DNA of 19,355 nt from an uncultured Prevotella sp. (GTDB lineage Bacteria > Bacteroidota > Bacteroidia > Bacteroidales > Bacteroidaceae), in contig CALNBT010000028.1 of NCBI GenBank assembly GCA_937874345.1, positions 1 through 19,355 of the forward strand. Direction: 5' to 3'. Of the stretch, positions 7,754-16,487 are shown piece by piece. Positions within the stretch are counted from its first letter, which is position 1; the number at the start of each line of letters is the position of its first letter. A program made the position numbers and the translations under genes. Below the pieces are notes generated by a model. It had not been told where the DNA came from and made no database searches. It saw only the letters and a program-made list of their open reading frames with translations.

Positions 7754-8204
7754 CTTGAATCCGTCTTCAAAGAGCACATACTCTAAATGATCGTTTATTA
7801 ATTCAGACTCCTTTCTTCATATTAATATCTATTCTGCATTCAATAGAATCTCAGACTATAATAGAATTCCTAACAAATAATTTTCAAAAATACTGCCAAA
7901 TCATTTAATAACCTACATTCTTAGTTTCACATACTTGACAGGATGAAAGAACACTAACGCTATTTGAATTGTTGTATTTTATTTTTATTGTACAACTTCA
8001 TTTGATATTTAACAGTCAATTAACAATCTATAGGACATAAAAGAGCACTTTTGCACAAAAATTAATAGGTATCCTTTTTAAGAAAAAAATGAGGAGAAAG
8101 TACAAGCATTATGCCTATATACGACTATTGTTATAACAGTATGAGTATCTTAATGCAGGTGTCCGACACATTCAAGTTCTTTCTATATAAAACTATATCA
8201 TCGT
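7754..8204. other. 451-base intergenic region upstream of the efflux operon, no convincing gene
   Basis: This AT-rich stretch has stops in all frames. It should hold the promoter and control sites of the efflux operon, but no full TTTG-N20-TAnnTTTG match was found, only one-mismatch -7 elements (TAATTTTC 7878-7885, TTCATTTG 7997-8004, CACTTTTG 8046-8053). It also contains an inverted repeat GTTGTA/TACAAC (7971-7976 and 7991-7996), the palindrome TTGTACAA (7988-7995), and a tandem 11-base direct repeat (8009-8030). A 15-codon frame at 8089-8136 is too short to call. Confidence 0.55.
8009..8030. repeat. Tandem 11-base direct repeat, possible regulator site
   Basis: TTAACAGTCAA is followed at once by TTAACAATCTA, matching at 9 of 11 positions. 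An 11-base period places both copies on the same face of the helix, as is common for response-regulator or AraC-type binding sites. It lies about 180 bases before the adaptor start. Chance occurrence in AT-rich DNA is possible. Confidence 0.3.
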
Positions 8205-9296
8205 ATGAGATTAATGAACAGACAAATGATGGTTATTGCTATGGGGATAGCATTCGTTACGACAAGTTGCCATTCAAATAAAGGTGACAAAGAAGAAAAA
8301 ACAATCTACACAGTTACAAACCCATTTTTGACAAACACAACCTTGACTAAGGACTATGTAGCAGATATTAAATCTCTTAAGAACATTGAAATTCGTGCAC
8401 AAGTTAAGGGCTTTCTTCAAGAAGTTTGTGTTGATGAGGGACAATATGTCAAAGCGGGACAGATCCTTTTCAAGATAACACCTGCTGGCTACGCCGATGA
8501 AGTAGCCAAATCAAAAGCTGAAGTCGACCAGTCAAAAATAGAATACGCAAATGCGAGCACGCTGGTATCCAACAATGTCGTATCAAAAAACGCCAAAGCA
8601 ATGGCCCTTGCTAAATTGCAAGGTTCACAGGCAGAACTTCGTCTTTCGCAGTTATATCTCAAACTCACCGTAATCCGCGCTCCATTTAATGGTATCATCA
8701 ACCGAATTCCAAAAAAAAGAGGCAGTGTCATTGATGAAGGCGACTTGCTGACAAGTCTATCAGATAACAGTTCTGTGTATGCCTATTTCAATCTTTCTGA
8801 ACCAGAATACCTCGATTTTCAAACTCAATCTGGTAACCAGAACAAGCAACCTGTAGGACTAATATTGGCAAACGGGAAACAATTGGGCGTACCTGGTTAT
8901 ATTCAGACTATTGATGGTGAATTCAATAACGAAACAGGAAGTATCTCGCTTCGTGCTAAGTTTTCAAATCCGAAACTACTGCTCCGCAATGGTCAGACAG
9001 GAAAAGTCAGAATGACTATCCCTCTCAGTCATGCCCTCATCATTCCACAAGAATCAACCTACGAAATTCAAGATAAGAAGTTTGTATTTGTTGTTGACAG
9101 CAAAAACATTGTACATGCACGTGAAATAGAAATTTCCAACGAGTTACCAAGCAAGTATATCGTTTCAAAAGGGTTATCAGCTTCTGATCGTTTTCTGGTG
9201 GATGGCGCACAGAAGGTAAATGATGAAGATCAGATCAACTTCCGTTACAAAGCACCAGAGAAAGTTTTGCAAGGGCTCGTCTTGAATGCTAACTAG
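8205..9296 (+). CDS. RND efflux periplasmic adaptor (membrane fusion) lipoprotein
   Basis: This 363-residue protein of the HlyD/AcrA family links the RND pump to the outer-membrane channel. The lipobox FVTTSC puts the lipidated Cys at residue 22. It is followed by the first lipoyl half (IEIRAQVKGFLQEVCVDEGQYVKAGQILFKI, about 62-91), a helical hairpin (about 94-150), the second lipoyl half (LTVIRAPFNGIINRIPKKRGSVIDEG, about 153-180), then beta-barrel and membrane-proximal domains. It is 80 bases upstream of the pump gene on the same strand. A second in-frame ATG at codon 4 (8214) is also possible. Drug specificity cannot be inferred, and no regulator gene is adjacent. Confidence 0.92.
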   Translation: MRLMNRQMMVIAMGIAFVTTSCHSNKGDKEEKTIYTVTNPFLTNTTLTKDYVADIKSLKNIEIRAQVKGFLQEVCVDEGQYVKAGQILFKITPAGYADEVAKSKAEVDQSKIEYANASTLVSNNVVSKNAKAMALAKLQGSQAELRLSQLYLKLTVIRAPFNGIINRIPKKRGSVIDEGDLLTSLSDNSSVYAYFNLSEPEYLDFQTQSGNQNKQPVGLILANGKQLGVPGYIQTIDGEFNNETGSISLRAKFSNPKLLLRNGQTGKVRMTIPLSHALIIPQESTYEIQDKKFVFVVDSKNIVHAREIEISNELPSKYIVSKGLSASDRFLVDGAQKVNDEDQINFRYKAPEKVLQGLVLNAN

Positions 9297-9376
9297 GTCT
9301 TTTATCGGACACACAATTATAGCTATCCGGATATACTTAACATCAATATTCTCAATTACTTAACGTCGAACTCAAG

Positions 9377-12300
9377 ATGTTCAAAAAATTTATTCGCAGA
9401 CCAGTCCTGTCAATCGTTGTTTCTCTTATAATAGTCTTTTTGGGAATTCTCTCGTTGTTCAACCTTCCTGTAACGCAGTTCCCATCTATTTCACCACCAA
9501 AGGTAAATGTGGTTGCCGACTATCCTGGTGCCAACAACGAATTAACAATCAAGTCGGTTGTCATACCACTAGAGGAAGCTATTAATGGTGTGCCGGGTAT
9601 GAAATATATAGAGTCAGATGCCGGTAACGATGGTGAGGGCGAAATCAATGTGGTGTTCAAATTGGGAACCGATCCCAATGTCGATGCCGTTAACGTTCAA
9701 AATAGAGTCTCTGCGGCAATCAACAAATTACCGCCAGCCGTTGTCAGAGAAGGTGTAAAGATCTCTAGGGAAGAACCCAACATTTTGATGTACATCAATC
9801 TGTACAGTGACGATCCAAAGGCAGACCAAAAGTTTCTTTTCAATTATGCTGATATCAATATTCTCCCCGAGTTGAAGCGTGTTGATGGTGTTGGTGACGT
9901 TGATATCTTGGGAAACCGCGATTACGCAATGCGCATTTGGTTAAAGCCCGAAAAACTTACAACCTATGGTCTCTCTGCCAATGAAGTCCTCGATGCATTA
10001 CAGGAACAAAGTATTGAAGCATCACCAGGTAAACTAGGTGAAAGTTCTGGTCGAAAGGCACAGACCTTTGAATATGTATTGAAATATCCCGGACGCTATA
10101 GTACCGAAAAAGAATATGGTAATATCATCCTCAAATCAAATAGCAATGGCCAGTTTATTCACTTAAAGGATGTTGCCGATATTGAATTTGGAAGTACCAT
10201 GTACGATATCTATTCAACTCTGAATGGCAATCCTTCAGCAGCCATCACATTGAAACAGTCCTACGGTTCGAATGCCAGCCAGGTTATTAGTGATGTAAAA
10301 TCTACGTTGAAAAACCTAGAAAAGTCATTTCCTAAAGGTATGCATTTCGAACTTAGCTATGACATCTCCCGGTTCTTGAATGCATCAATGGATAAAGTGG
10401 CCCATACATTATTGGAAGCCTTCATCTTGGTAGCATTCGTCGTATTCATATTCTTGGGCGATTGGCGTTCTGCCATTATTCCTATTCTGGCTGTTCCTGT
10501 TTCTTTGATTGGCACTTTCGCTGTCATGAATGCCTTTGGCATCACGCTCAACTTGATATCTCTCTTTGCTTTGGTCATGGCCATCGGTATTGTCGTCGAC
10601 GATGCCATAGTGGTCATAGAAGCCGTGCATGTAAAGATGGACGAAAAACATCTATCCCCTTTAGATGCCACCACGGAAGCCATGAAAGATATCAGTGGAG
10701 CTATTGTCGCTATTTCATTAGTCATGGCCGCTGTATTTGTACCAGTTGCCTTCATGAGTGGCCCTGTAGGCATTTTCTATAGACAATTTTCCATTACGAT
10801 GGCATCGGCCATTATTCTATCCGGCATTGTTGCTTTGACCTTAACTCCAGCTCTATGTGCATTGATTCTGACGAAAGAAGAAGAAAATCGGCCAAAGGAG
10901 AATATTGTCACAAAAGCTCTCAACAAATTCAACACTTCCTTTAATAAAGGGGCTATTCATTATCGTGCTTTCCTGACTAAGACAGTATTTCATAAAATGA
11001 TCACCCTGCCGCTGTTACTATTGTTCTGTATTCTTGCATACTTACTAAACAACAGTCTGCCTGCAGGATTCATTCCCGAAGAAGACCAAGGAATGATATA
11101 TGCCGTTATCCAAACGCCACCCGGGTCTACATTGGAACGGACCAATGCTGTTTCTCAAAAGATGATGAAAATTGCGAAGCAGGAAAAGGATGTTGAGTCG
11201 GTTTCTTCCGTAGCAGGTTACGAAATTCTTACAGAAGGTACAGGAGCGAATTCGGGGACCTGTTTGATCAATTTAAAAGACTGGAAAGACAGAAAGAAAT
11301 CAGCAAAGCAAATTATTGCCGAACTGGAAGAAAAAAGTCGCAACATTACAGGTGCGGACATTGAATTCTTTCAACCCCCATCGATACCTGGTTACGGAGC
11401 AGCGAGCGGTTTTGAGATGCGTTTACTGGATAAAACGGGAAGTGGTGATTTTCATCAAATGGAAAAAGTAAGCAAAGATTTTGTTCATGAACTGAACAAA
11501 CGTCCCGAAATTGGTTCAGCTTTCACGTTCTACTCTGCCAGTTTCCCACAATACCTGCTTCGGGTTGATAATGAGATGGCAGCACAAAAAGGGATTTCTT
11601 TAGGCAAAGCCATGGACAATCTCTCTACATTAGTTGGGTCTGATTATGAAACAGGATTCATTCGCTTTGGTAAACCGTATAAGGTAATCGTTCAGGCTGA
11701 GCCACAGTTTAGAGCCTTTCCTAAAGACTTAATGAAACTTTATGCTAAAAACGAAAACGGCGAAATGGTGCCTTACGCTGATTTCATGCATTTGGAAAAA
11801 GTATATGGTCTCAGTGAAATGACCCGTCACAATCTTTACAACTCATCTGAGGTTACGGGAACCCCTGCGCCCGGATATAGTAGCGGCCAAGCGATCGCGG
11901 CAATTCAAGAAGTAGCACAAACTAAATTACCTCATGGCTATGGCATAGACTGGGCAGGTATCTCGAATGACGAGGTAGGTCAGGGAAATCAAGCTATTTT
12001 CATATTTCTGATTTGTCTTGGATTCGTCTATCTGATATTATCCGCACAATATGAGAACTTCATCTTGCCACTCCCCGTTATCACGGTTCTTCCAGCAGGA
12101 ATCTTTGGAGCCTTCTTCTTATTGAAGTGTTTGGGATTAGAGAACAACATTTACGCTCAGGTAGCATTAGTGATGTTGATTGGACTTTTGGGTAAGAATG
12201 CTGTGTTAGTTGTGGAATATGCAGTTCAACGAAAGAATCGAGGTATGACTGTCCGGCAGGCTGCCATTGAAGGTGCAGTTGCGCGATTCAGACCTATTTT

Positions 12301-12556
12301 GATGACATCATTTGCTTTTATTGCCGGTCTATTACCTCTTGTTTTTGCATCAGGTCCCGGTGCTGTGGGCAACCGTACCATTGGAACGGCAGCAGTTGGC
12401 GGAATGGTTATTGGAACACTCTTCGGATTCTTACTCATTCCGAGTCTTTACTATATTTTTGGAACAATCGCCGAAAAGGTAAAAATGGTAAAATATCAGC
12501 GAAGCAAACCATTGACAGAAGAAAAAGATAAAAATTACAAAAGTGAAAGCGAATAA
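9377..12556 (+). CDS. RND multidrug efflux pump, inner-membrane permease (AcrB/MexB type, HAE1)
   Basis: This 1059-residue protein has the full length of the HAE1 class. It starts with the typical FKKFIRRPVLSIVVSL helix and has two large periplasmic loops. In TM4 the proton-relay pair is present (GIVVDDAIVVIEAV, Asp408 and Asp409), and in TM10 the relay lysine (LIGLLGKNAVLVVEYA) falls at residue 940, the same number as in E. coli AcrB. The relay therefore looks intact and the pump functional. The second loop has the family's GFIPEEDQGMIY motif. Its last 14 bases overlap the outer-membrane channel gene. Substrates are unknown; multidrug, bile-salt or fatty-acid export are typical of the family. 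Confidence 0.95.
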   Translation: MFKKFIRRPVLSIVVSLIIVFLGILSLFNLPVTQFPSISPPKVNVVADYPGANNELTIKSVVIPLEEAINGVPGMKYIESDAGNDGEGEINVVFKLGTDPNVDAVNVQNRVSAAINKLPPAVVREGVKISREEPNILMYINLYSDDPKADQKFLFNYADINILPELKRVDGVGDVDILGNRDYAMRIWLKPEKLTTYGLSANEVLDALQEQSIEASPGKLGESSGRKAQTFEYVLKYPGRYSTEKEYGNIILKSNSNGQFIHLKDVADIEFGSTMYDIYSTLNGNPSAAITLKQSYGSNASQVISDVKSTLKNLEKSFPKGMHFELSYDISRFLNASMDKVAHTLLEAFILVAFVVFIFLGDWRSAIIPILAVPVSLIGTFAVMNAFGITLNLISLFALVMAIGIVVDDAIVVIEAVHVKMDEKHLSPLDATTEAMKDISGAIVAISLVMAAVFVPVAFMSGPVGIFYRQFSITMASAIILSGIVALTLTPALCALILTKEEENRPKENIVTKALNKFNTSFNKGAIHYRAFLTKTVFHKMITLPLLLLFCILAYLLNNSLPAGFIPEEDQGMIYAVIQTPPGSTLERTNAVSQKMMKIAKQEKDVESVSSVAGYEILTEGTGANSGTCLINLKDWKDRKKSAKQIIAELEEKSRNITGADIEFFQPPSIPGYGAASGFEMRLLDKTGSGDFHQMEKVSKDFVHELNKRPEIGSAFTFYSASFPQYLLRVDNEMAAQKGISLGKAMDNLSTLVGSDYETGFIRFGKPYKVIVQAEPQFRAFPKDLMKLYAKNENGEMVPYADFMHLEKVYGLSEMTRHNLYNSSEVTGTPAPGYSSGQAIAAIQEVAQTKLPHGYGIDWAGISNDEVGQGNQAIFIFLICLGFVYLILSAQYENFILPLPVITVLPAGIFGAFFLLKCLGLENNIYAQVALVMLIGLLGKNAVLVVEYAVQRKNRGMTVRQAAIEGAVARFRPILMTSFAFIAGLLPLVFASGPGAVGNRTIGTAAVGGMVIGTLFGFLLIPSLYYIFGTIAEKVKMVKYQRSKPLTEEKDKNYKSESE

Positions 12557-13976
12557 TATCATTATAGGGCTTGCAGTCTTGGCATACACAAGTTGCAAAA
12601 CCCCGCAGGCAACCATCGTACCTGACAGGATAAAGCAAACACTTCCTCAAAAATATGAAGGAACGGTTGACAGTATTAAGCATTCGGCCGTATTGACTCC
12701 ATGGAGACAGTTTTTCACAGACAGCAAGCTCGTGTCGCTCATAGACACTGCTTTGGTCAACAATCAAGACTTGATCATGACGCTCCAACAAATTGAAATG
12801 GCTAAAAGTGACGTATTATCTAGTCAAGGTAGATTATTGCCTTCAGTTTCTCTTGGTGGTAGTATTGGTGTCGATAAGGTCGGTCGCTATACAAGTGAAG
12901 GAGCAGGAAATGCATCTACAGATATTAAACCAGGTAAAGCCATGCCCGATCCGCTAATGAATTACACTGGAGGATTACAGGCCGATTGGGAAGTTGACTT
13001 ATGGAATAAATTAAAAGACGGGAAAAAGGCTGCTGTAGAAAATTACCTGGCAACAGTAGAAGGTAAAAATGCTGTATTATCTACTCTGATAGCAACTGTA
13101 GCTGAAAAATACGACAATTTGTTATGCCTTGACAATCAGCTGAAAGTAATCCAACAATACATCGAATTACAAAAGAAAGCTCTTGAATTGTCTAAAATAC
13201 AGAAACAGGCTAATGCCGGTACCGAATTGGGTGTAAAGAAATTTGAAGCAGAACTGGCTAAGGCTCGTTCTACCGAATTTGCACTTAAGCAGCAAATCGT
13301 CGAGACCGAAAATGGCTTGAACCTGCTATTGGGAAGATATCCAACTTTGATTGACCGTAGCAGCAGTACCTTTATGGAATCTGTTCCACAAATCATCACT
13401 TCAGGCTTTCCGAGCGAATTGATCTTCAATCGACCAGATGTCAGACAGGCAGAACACCAATTGGCAGCAACCAAATGGAATGTGGAAGCAGCCCGCAAAG
13501 AATTCTTGCCGTCATTGCATATTTCGGGTACTCTGGGCTTAGATGCATTCAACCCGACATACCTTACTCACCTTCCCCAATCATTGGCATTCAGTTTAAT
13601 GGGAGGAATAACAGGTCCACTGATCAATAAAAAAGCCATTCAAGCTAACTTCAACAATGCAAATGCACAACAAATAGAAGCCTTATATCAATATGACAAG
13701 ACCCTATTATCTGCTTATATTGAAGTGTGTACTTTGATGGAGAAAAACAAAAACCTTAACGAATACTACAAGCTGAAACAAACAGAGAAGAAAACACTCG
13801 ATGAATCTGTAGATATCGCCAACAAGCTTTATCTCAGTGGCGGTGCCGATTATCTGGATGTCCTTATGGACCAACGAGATGCATTAGATGCTACCATGGA
13901 TCTTCTTGATGCCAAACAACAGCAATTAATCAATATTGTATATCTGTACAAGAGTCTAGGTGGAGGCTGGCAATAA
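12543..13976 (+). CDS. RND efflux outer-membrane channel lipoprotein (TolC/OprM/NodT family), GTG start
   Basis: This 477-residue protein is the trimeric exit duct of the tripartite efflux system. Starting from GTG at 12543 it has a short signal peptide with lipobox LAYTSC, Cys18 lipidated. No ATG precedes the lipobox in frame, so GTG is the most likely start although it lies inside the pump gene. Two OEP repeats follow: TPWRQFFTDSKL...ALVNNQDLIMTLQQIEMAKSD for the first, and FNRPDVRQAEHQLAATKWNVEAARKEFLPSL in the second half, both with the long helices of the periplasmic barrel. The 14-base overlap with the pump suggests coupled translation. It is the last gene of the operon; downstream only a weak hairpin (about 14060-14088) could act as a terminator. 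Confidence 0.93.
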   Translation: MKANNIIIGLAVLAYTSCKTPQATIVPDRIKQTLPQKYEGTVDSIKHSAVLTPWRQFFTDSKLVSLIDTALVNNQDLIMTLQQIEMAKSDVLSSQGRLLPSVSLGGSIGVDKVGRYTSEGAGNASTDIKPGKAMPDPLMNYTGGLQADWEVDLWNKLKDGKKAAVENYLATVEGKNAVLSTLIATVAEKYDNLLCLDNQLKVIQQYIELQKKALELSKIQKQANAGTELGVKKFEAELAKARSTEFALKQQIVETENGLNLLLGRYPTLIDRSSSTFMESVPQIITSGFPSELIFNRPDVRQAEHQLAATKWNVEAARKEFLPSLHISGTLGLDAFNPTYLTHLPQSLAFSLMGGITGPLINKKAIQANFNNANAQQIEALYQYDKTLLSAYIEVCTLMEKNKNLNEYYKLKQTEKKTLDESVDIANKLYLSGGADYLDVLMDQRDALDATMDLLDAKQQQLINIVYLYKSLGGGWQ

Positions 13977-14757
13977 AACCTTTCCTTCACCTAATTAACG
14001 TGAGTTTGATGCATTAATGATATTCAGACTATCCTCTCGAGTTCTTGGTTGCTTAAGGTCTTGCTTTTTGGAAAACAGCCAAGCAACTCATCTCTTCTTC
14101 TGCGGACCACATCTGCCTGAAACAACATTTCATGCTGATGAATATCAGCAGCAATAGTATCTTCTGTACTTCTGCATGAAGAGCCGCGTTGCATCTCAAG
14201 CTGGTTGTCTTCGGAAAAATCCTGATAAAAGTACGCTTGCCGTTTGGATATTTATCAGCAAGGGTTCGGATTGCTTCAAATACGCCAGAATGGAGAAAAG
14301 GGATAAGGTTCTATCATTCAACGATTTCCAGTTTGAACCAAAAAAATGAGTTTGTAAAATGATATGAAACCATCTTACAAACTCAATGCTATTGCCCGTC
14401 AATAGGTATCTAATGAACGGCCAAAGTCATGTTAATCGGTACACAAAGTCAGCACAATGGCCTCGAAAACTCGTTTTTGGGTAGAACGAAACGTCAAAAC
14501 ACTTTGCAAAAGCCTTATTCTTTTTCTAGATTGCAAATAAGATGAGATCCGAAAATAGGTATATTTTCTTGACAAAACAGGTCGCTCCATGCAGAATAGA
14601 TTGCTAACCATACATAAGAATTCAAACGCTGGAAATTACATGGAAAGCATACTTTTCACCAAAGTTATACTTGCTTATTATTCGTAGAACACACATTACT
14701 AATATAGCTTACGGCACAATCTTTACCCATTCAACAGATCTCTTGTCATTGGCAAAA
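13977..14757. other. 781-base region without a convincing gene
   Basis: The end of the efflux operon and the end of the EamA gene face each other here. Short competing open frames overlap at 14053-14402: a 57-codon plus-strand frame from ATG (14176-14349), an antisense frame of 68 codons that begins only with TTG (14402-14196), and an 85-codon minus frame with no start codon (14310-14053). None resembles a family I know. The region also holds a small hairpin TGCTGAT-GAAT-ATCAGCA (14133-14150), a strong hairpin (14347-14385), and two copies of CAAAGTCA 22 bases apart (14422-14429 and 14444-14451). It may be a decayed gene or carry an untranslated RNA. Confidence 0.5.
14340..14385 (-). terminator. 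Long hairpin followed by T7 on the minus strand
   Basis: The arms TGAGTTTGTAA (14347-14357) and TTACAAACTCA (14375-14385) pair perfectly over 11 bp. After one mismatch a further 3 bp (ATG with CAT) close a 9-base loop. On the minus strand the stem is followed directly by seven T (14346-14340), the pattern of an intrinsic terminator, although the stem is AT-rich. It would serve minus-strand transcripts, the nearest being the EamA gene ending 370 bases earlier, or an RNA gene in between. Confidence 0.45.
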
Positions 14758-15801
14758 TCAATCTTCTGAGTGAGACTTTTCATTTTGCAGTTGCTTTTCT
14801 AACATGGTAAGATGATCTCTTCTTGACTTAGACTTGGTAACAAGCCAAACACCGACAAACACCAAAATGACCGCCAGTCCATGCGTCCATCTGAAAACGC
14901 CCATACCTGTCAAAACAGAAACGATAACAGCAACCAATGGCTGCACATAGTTATAGGAGCTGACAACTGTTGGCCGCAACACCTTTTGGGCTTGAATAAC
15001 AAGAAGATAACCGATAAATGTTCCGAAGATAACCACATAAATCGTTTCAATCCATGTTTTGGCTGAAATGGTTGTCCAAGACAGATGCGCTATTTGTGGC
15101 AACGAAAAAGGCCAGATTAACAAAGTTGCCCACAAAAACATCCATTTGTTAACTGTAAACACAGAATACTTTTTGACTAACTTGTTAAAGACAGACAGAT
15201 ATAATGCATATGACATTTGTGCACTCAACACCAATAAATCGCCACGAATATCTCCTACCTTTGAATCAGCAGACTTCAAGCTGGTCAAAATCAAAATCAA
15301 CGCTCCACTGCACCCAACCAACACACCCAATGCCTTCTTCCCTGTAATCGGCTCTTTTAGTATGAAGGCAGCCAAGATCATCGCAAAGATTGGCATCGAC
15401 GTCGTTACAATGCTTGCATTGATAGGAGATGTTAGGCTTAATCCAATCGTAAAACAACATTGATTCAAGACAATACCGAGTAAGGCTGCACCAAAGAAAC
15501 GAAAGATGTCCTTCGTTGGCACATGTTCTTTTTTAGAAAACAACGAAAAGAACCAAAACAAGATAGCGCCACCCAACACTCGAAATGATACCATGGATAC
15601 ACCATCAACACCATTATTCATTGCTTCTTTTCCTAGTGGAGACATGAAACCCCAAATAGCACAAGCAAAAAACATACTGAGATGTGCCATCAGAGGAGCA
15701 TTATGACCCTCTTTAGATTTTTCTGACCTTCTTGTAAGTGAAGGAGTTCTCCTCGAAAAGATTTTCTGAACTTTTACAAGGGTGGTATTTTTTTTATCCA
15801 T
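14758..15801 (-). CDS. EamA/DMT-superfamily membrane transporter (RhaT/YdcZ-like)
   Basis: The product, up to 347 residues, has ten hydrophobic helices arranged as two EamA repeats. The first starts at AHLSMFFACAIWGFMSPLGKEA (about 39-60); the second starts near GDLLVLSAQMSYALYLSVFNKL (about 188-210), with PTVVSSYNYVQPLVAVI and a GLAVILVFVGVWLVTKSKSRR end. The family exports amino acids or other small metabolites; the substrate is unknown. Residues 1-37 are basic and Ser/Thr-rich and not part of the fold, so the real start could be Met38 (15690). It appears to be a single gene, 215 bases from the AlaX-type gene, with no clear promoter match seen. Confidence 0.85.
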   Translation of the reverse strand: MDKKNTTLVKVQKIFSRRTPSLTRRSEKSKEGHNAPLMAHLSMFFACAIWGFMSPLGKEAMNNGVDGVSMVSFRVLGGAILFWFFSLFSKKEHVPTKDIFRFFGAALLGIVLNQCCFTIGLSLTSPINASIVTTSMPIFAMILAAFILKEPITGKKALGVLVGCSGALILILTSLKSADSKVGDIRGDLLVLSAQMSYALYLSVFNKLVKKYSVFTVNKWMFLWATLLIWPFSLPQIAHLSWTTISAKTWIETIYVVIFGTFIGYLLVIQAQKVLRPTVVSSYNYVQPLVAVIVSVLTGMGVFRWTHGLAVILVFVGVWLVTKSKSRRDHLTMLEKQLQNEKSHSED

Positions 15802-16016
15802 TTGTCTATATTATGTGCAACAGGAAGTGCGTGCTAAGAGCAATGTTAGAAAGACCCTTCGTAACGTTCAATAAATCTGCACTCAATACAATAAAAATAT
15901 GCCAGTTATTGTTGAGCCTTGAAAGGAAACGCGCCTGATCATCGCCATCAAAGTTTTTTTTATAGCAGTCAAAAAAGCCTTGAACATATATTCAGCCACA
16001 GCACATAAGTGTTATC

Positions 16017-16487
16017 TTAAATCACTTTAAATCTAATTCTGTAAGTATGCTTCATTTCGTCCCACTGAGTTCCCAAGACCTCAAAACGACCAATCTGTGA
16101 GGTTGAACGCACATGCTTGCCAATACACAAACAAACATCGAAATCACCTATCCGCACAATTCGCACTGTATCCGAAGCATCATTTGGTAAACGGTCGACG
16201 TTAATGTTGGAAGGAAGATGATCGCGATCTGTAAACTCATAGGTCACTGGCAAATCTTCTTCTATCAGTTCGTTCATTCTTTTTTCAATTTCTTTCTCAG
16301 CATGCCGGTCAGGTTTCTGCTCCAATATAAACGTCATCTTGCTTTTCTTCCGTTCGATGTGTGCATTAATCGAACGCTCGCAGCCAAACATCCTCACCAT
16401 CAATTGGTTAAGAAGATGTTCTGCCGTATGGGCCGGAGGAAATTCTTCCTTATGATGTTCGTTCAATAAATATTCTTCTTCGTTCAT
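16017..16487 (-). CDS. Standalone tRNA-editing (AlaX-like, tRNA_SAD) protein
   Basis: From the ATG at 16487 this is a 156-residue protein resembling the editing domain of alanyl-tRNA synthetase (tRNA_SAD, also found in ThrRS), which hydrolyses mischarged aminoacyl-tRNA such as Ser-tRNA(Ala). The four zinc ligands are visible: HTAEH (His20, His24) and CIGKH (Cys121, His125). The second motif departs from CGGTH of AlaRS in the two middle positions and the Thr. A longer frame begins at 16559, inside the amylase gene, but the start at 16487 overlaps the amylase TGA as ATGA and puts HxxxH at the usual distance from the N terminus, so I prefer it. It is probably co-transcribed with the amylase. Which tRNA it edits is not known. 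Confidence 0.82.
   Translation of the reverse strand: MNEEEYLLNEHHKEEFPPAHTAEHLLNQLMVRMFGCERSINAHIERKKSKMTFILEQKPDRHAEKEIEKRMNELIEEDLPVTYEFTDRDHLPSNINVDRLPNDASDTVRIVRIGDFDVCLCIGKHVRSTSQIGRFEVLGTQWDEMKHTYRIRFKVI

Noticed and set aside
8089..8136. 15-codon frame (MRRKYKHYAYIRLLL) upstream of the efflux operon as a leader peptide
   Set aside because: It is too short to tell from chance, has no attenuator-like hairpins behind it, and lies about 70 bases from the adaptor start without overlap.
10357..10782. Long open frames of 106 and 138 codons opposite or within the RND pump gene
   Set aside because: They are shadows of the pump coding sequence, which has intact family motifs throughout.
14060..14088. 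Hairpin TTGCTT...AAGCAA as the efflux operon terminator
   Set aside because: The stem is short and bulged and lacks a proper U-tract; it is noted only as a weak possibility.
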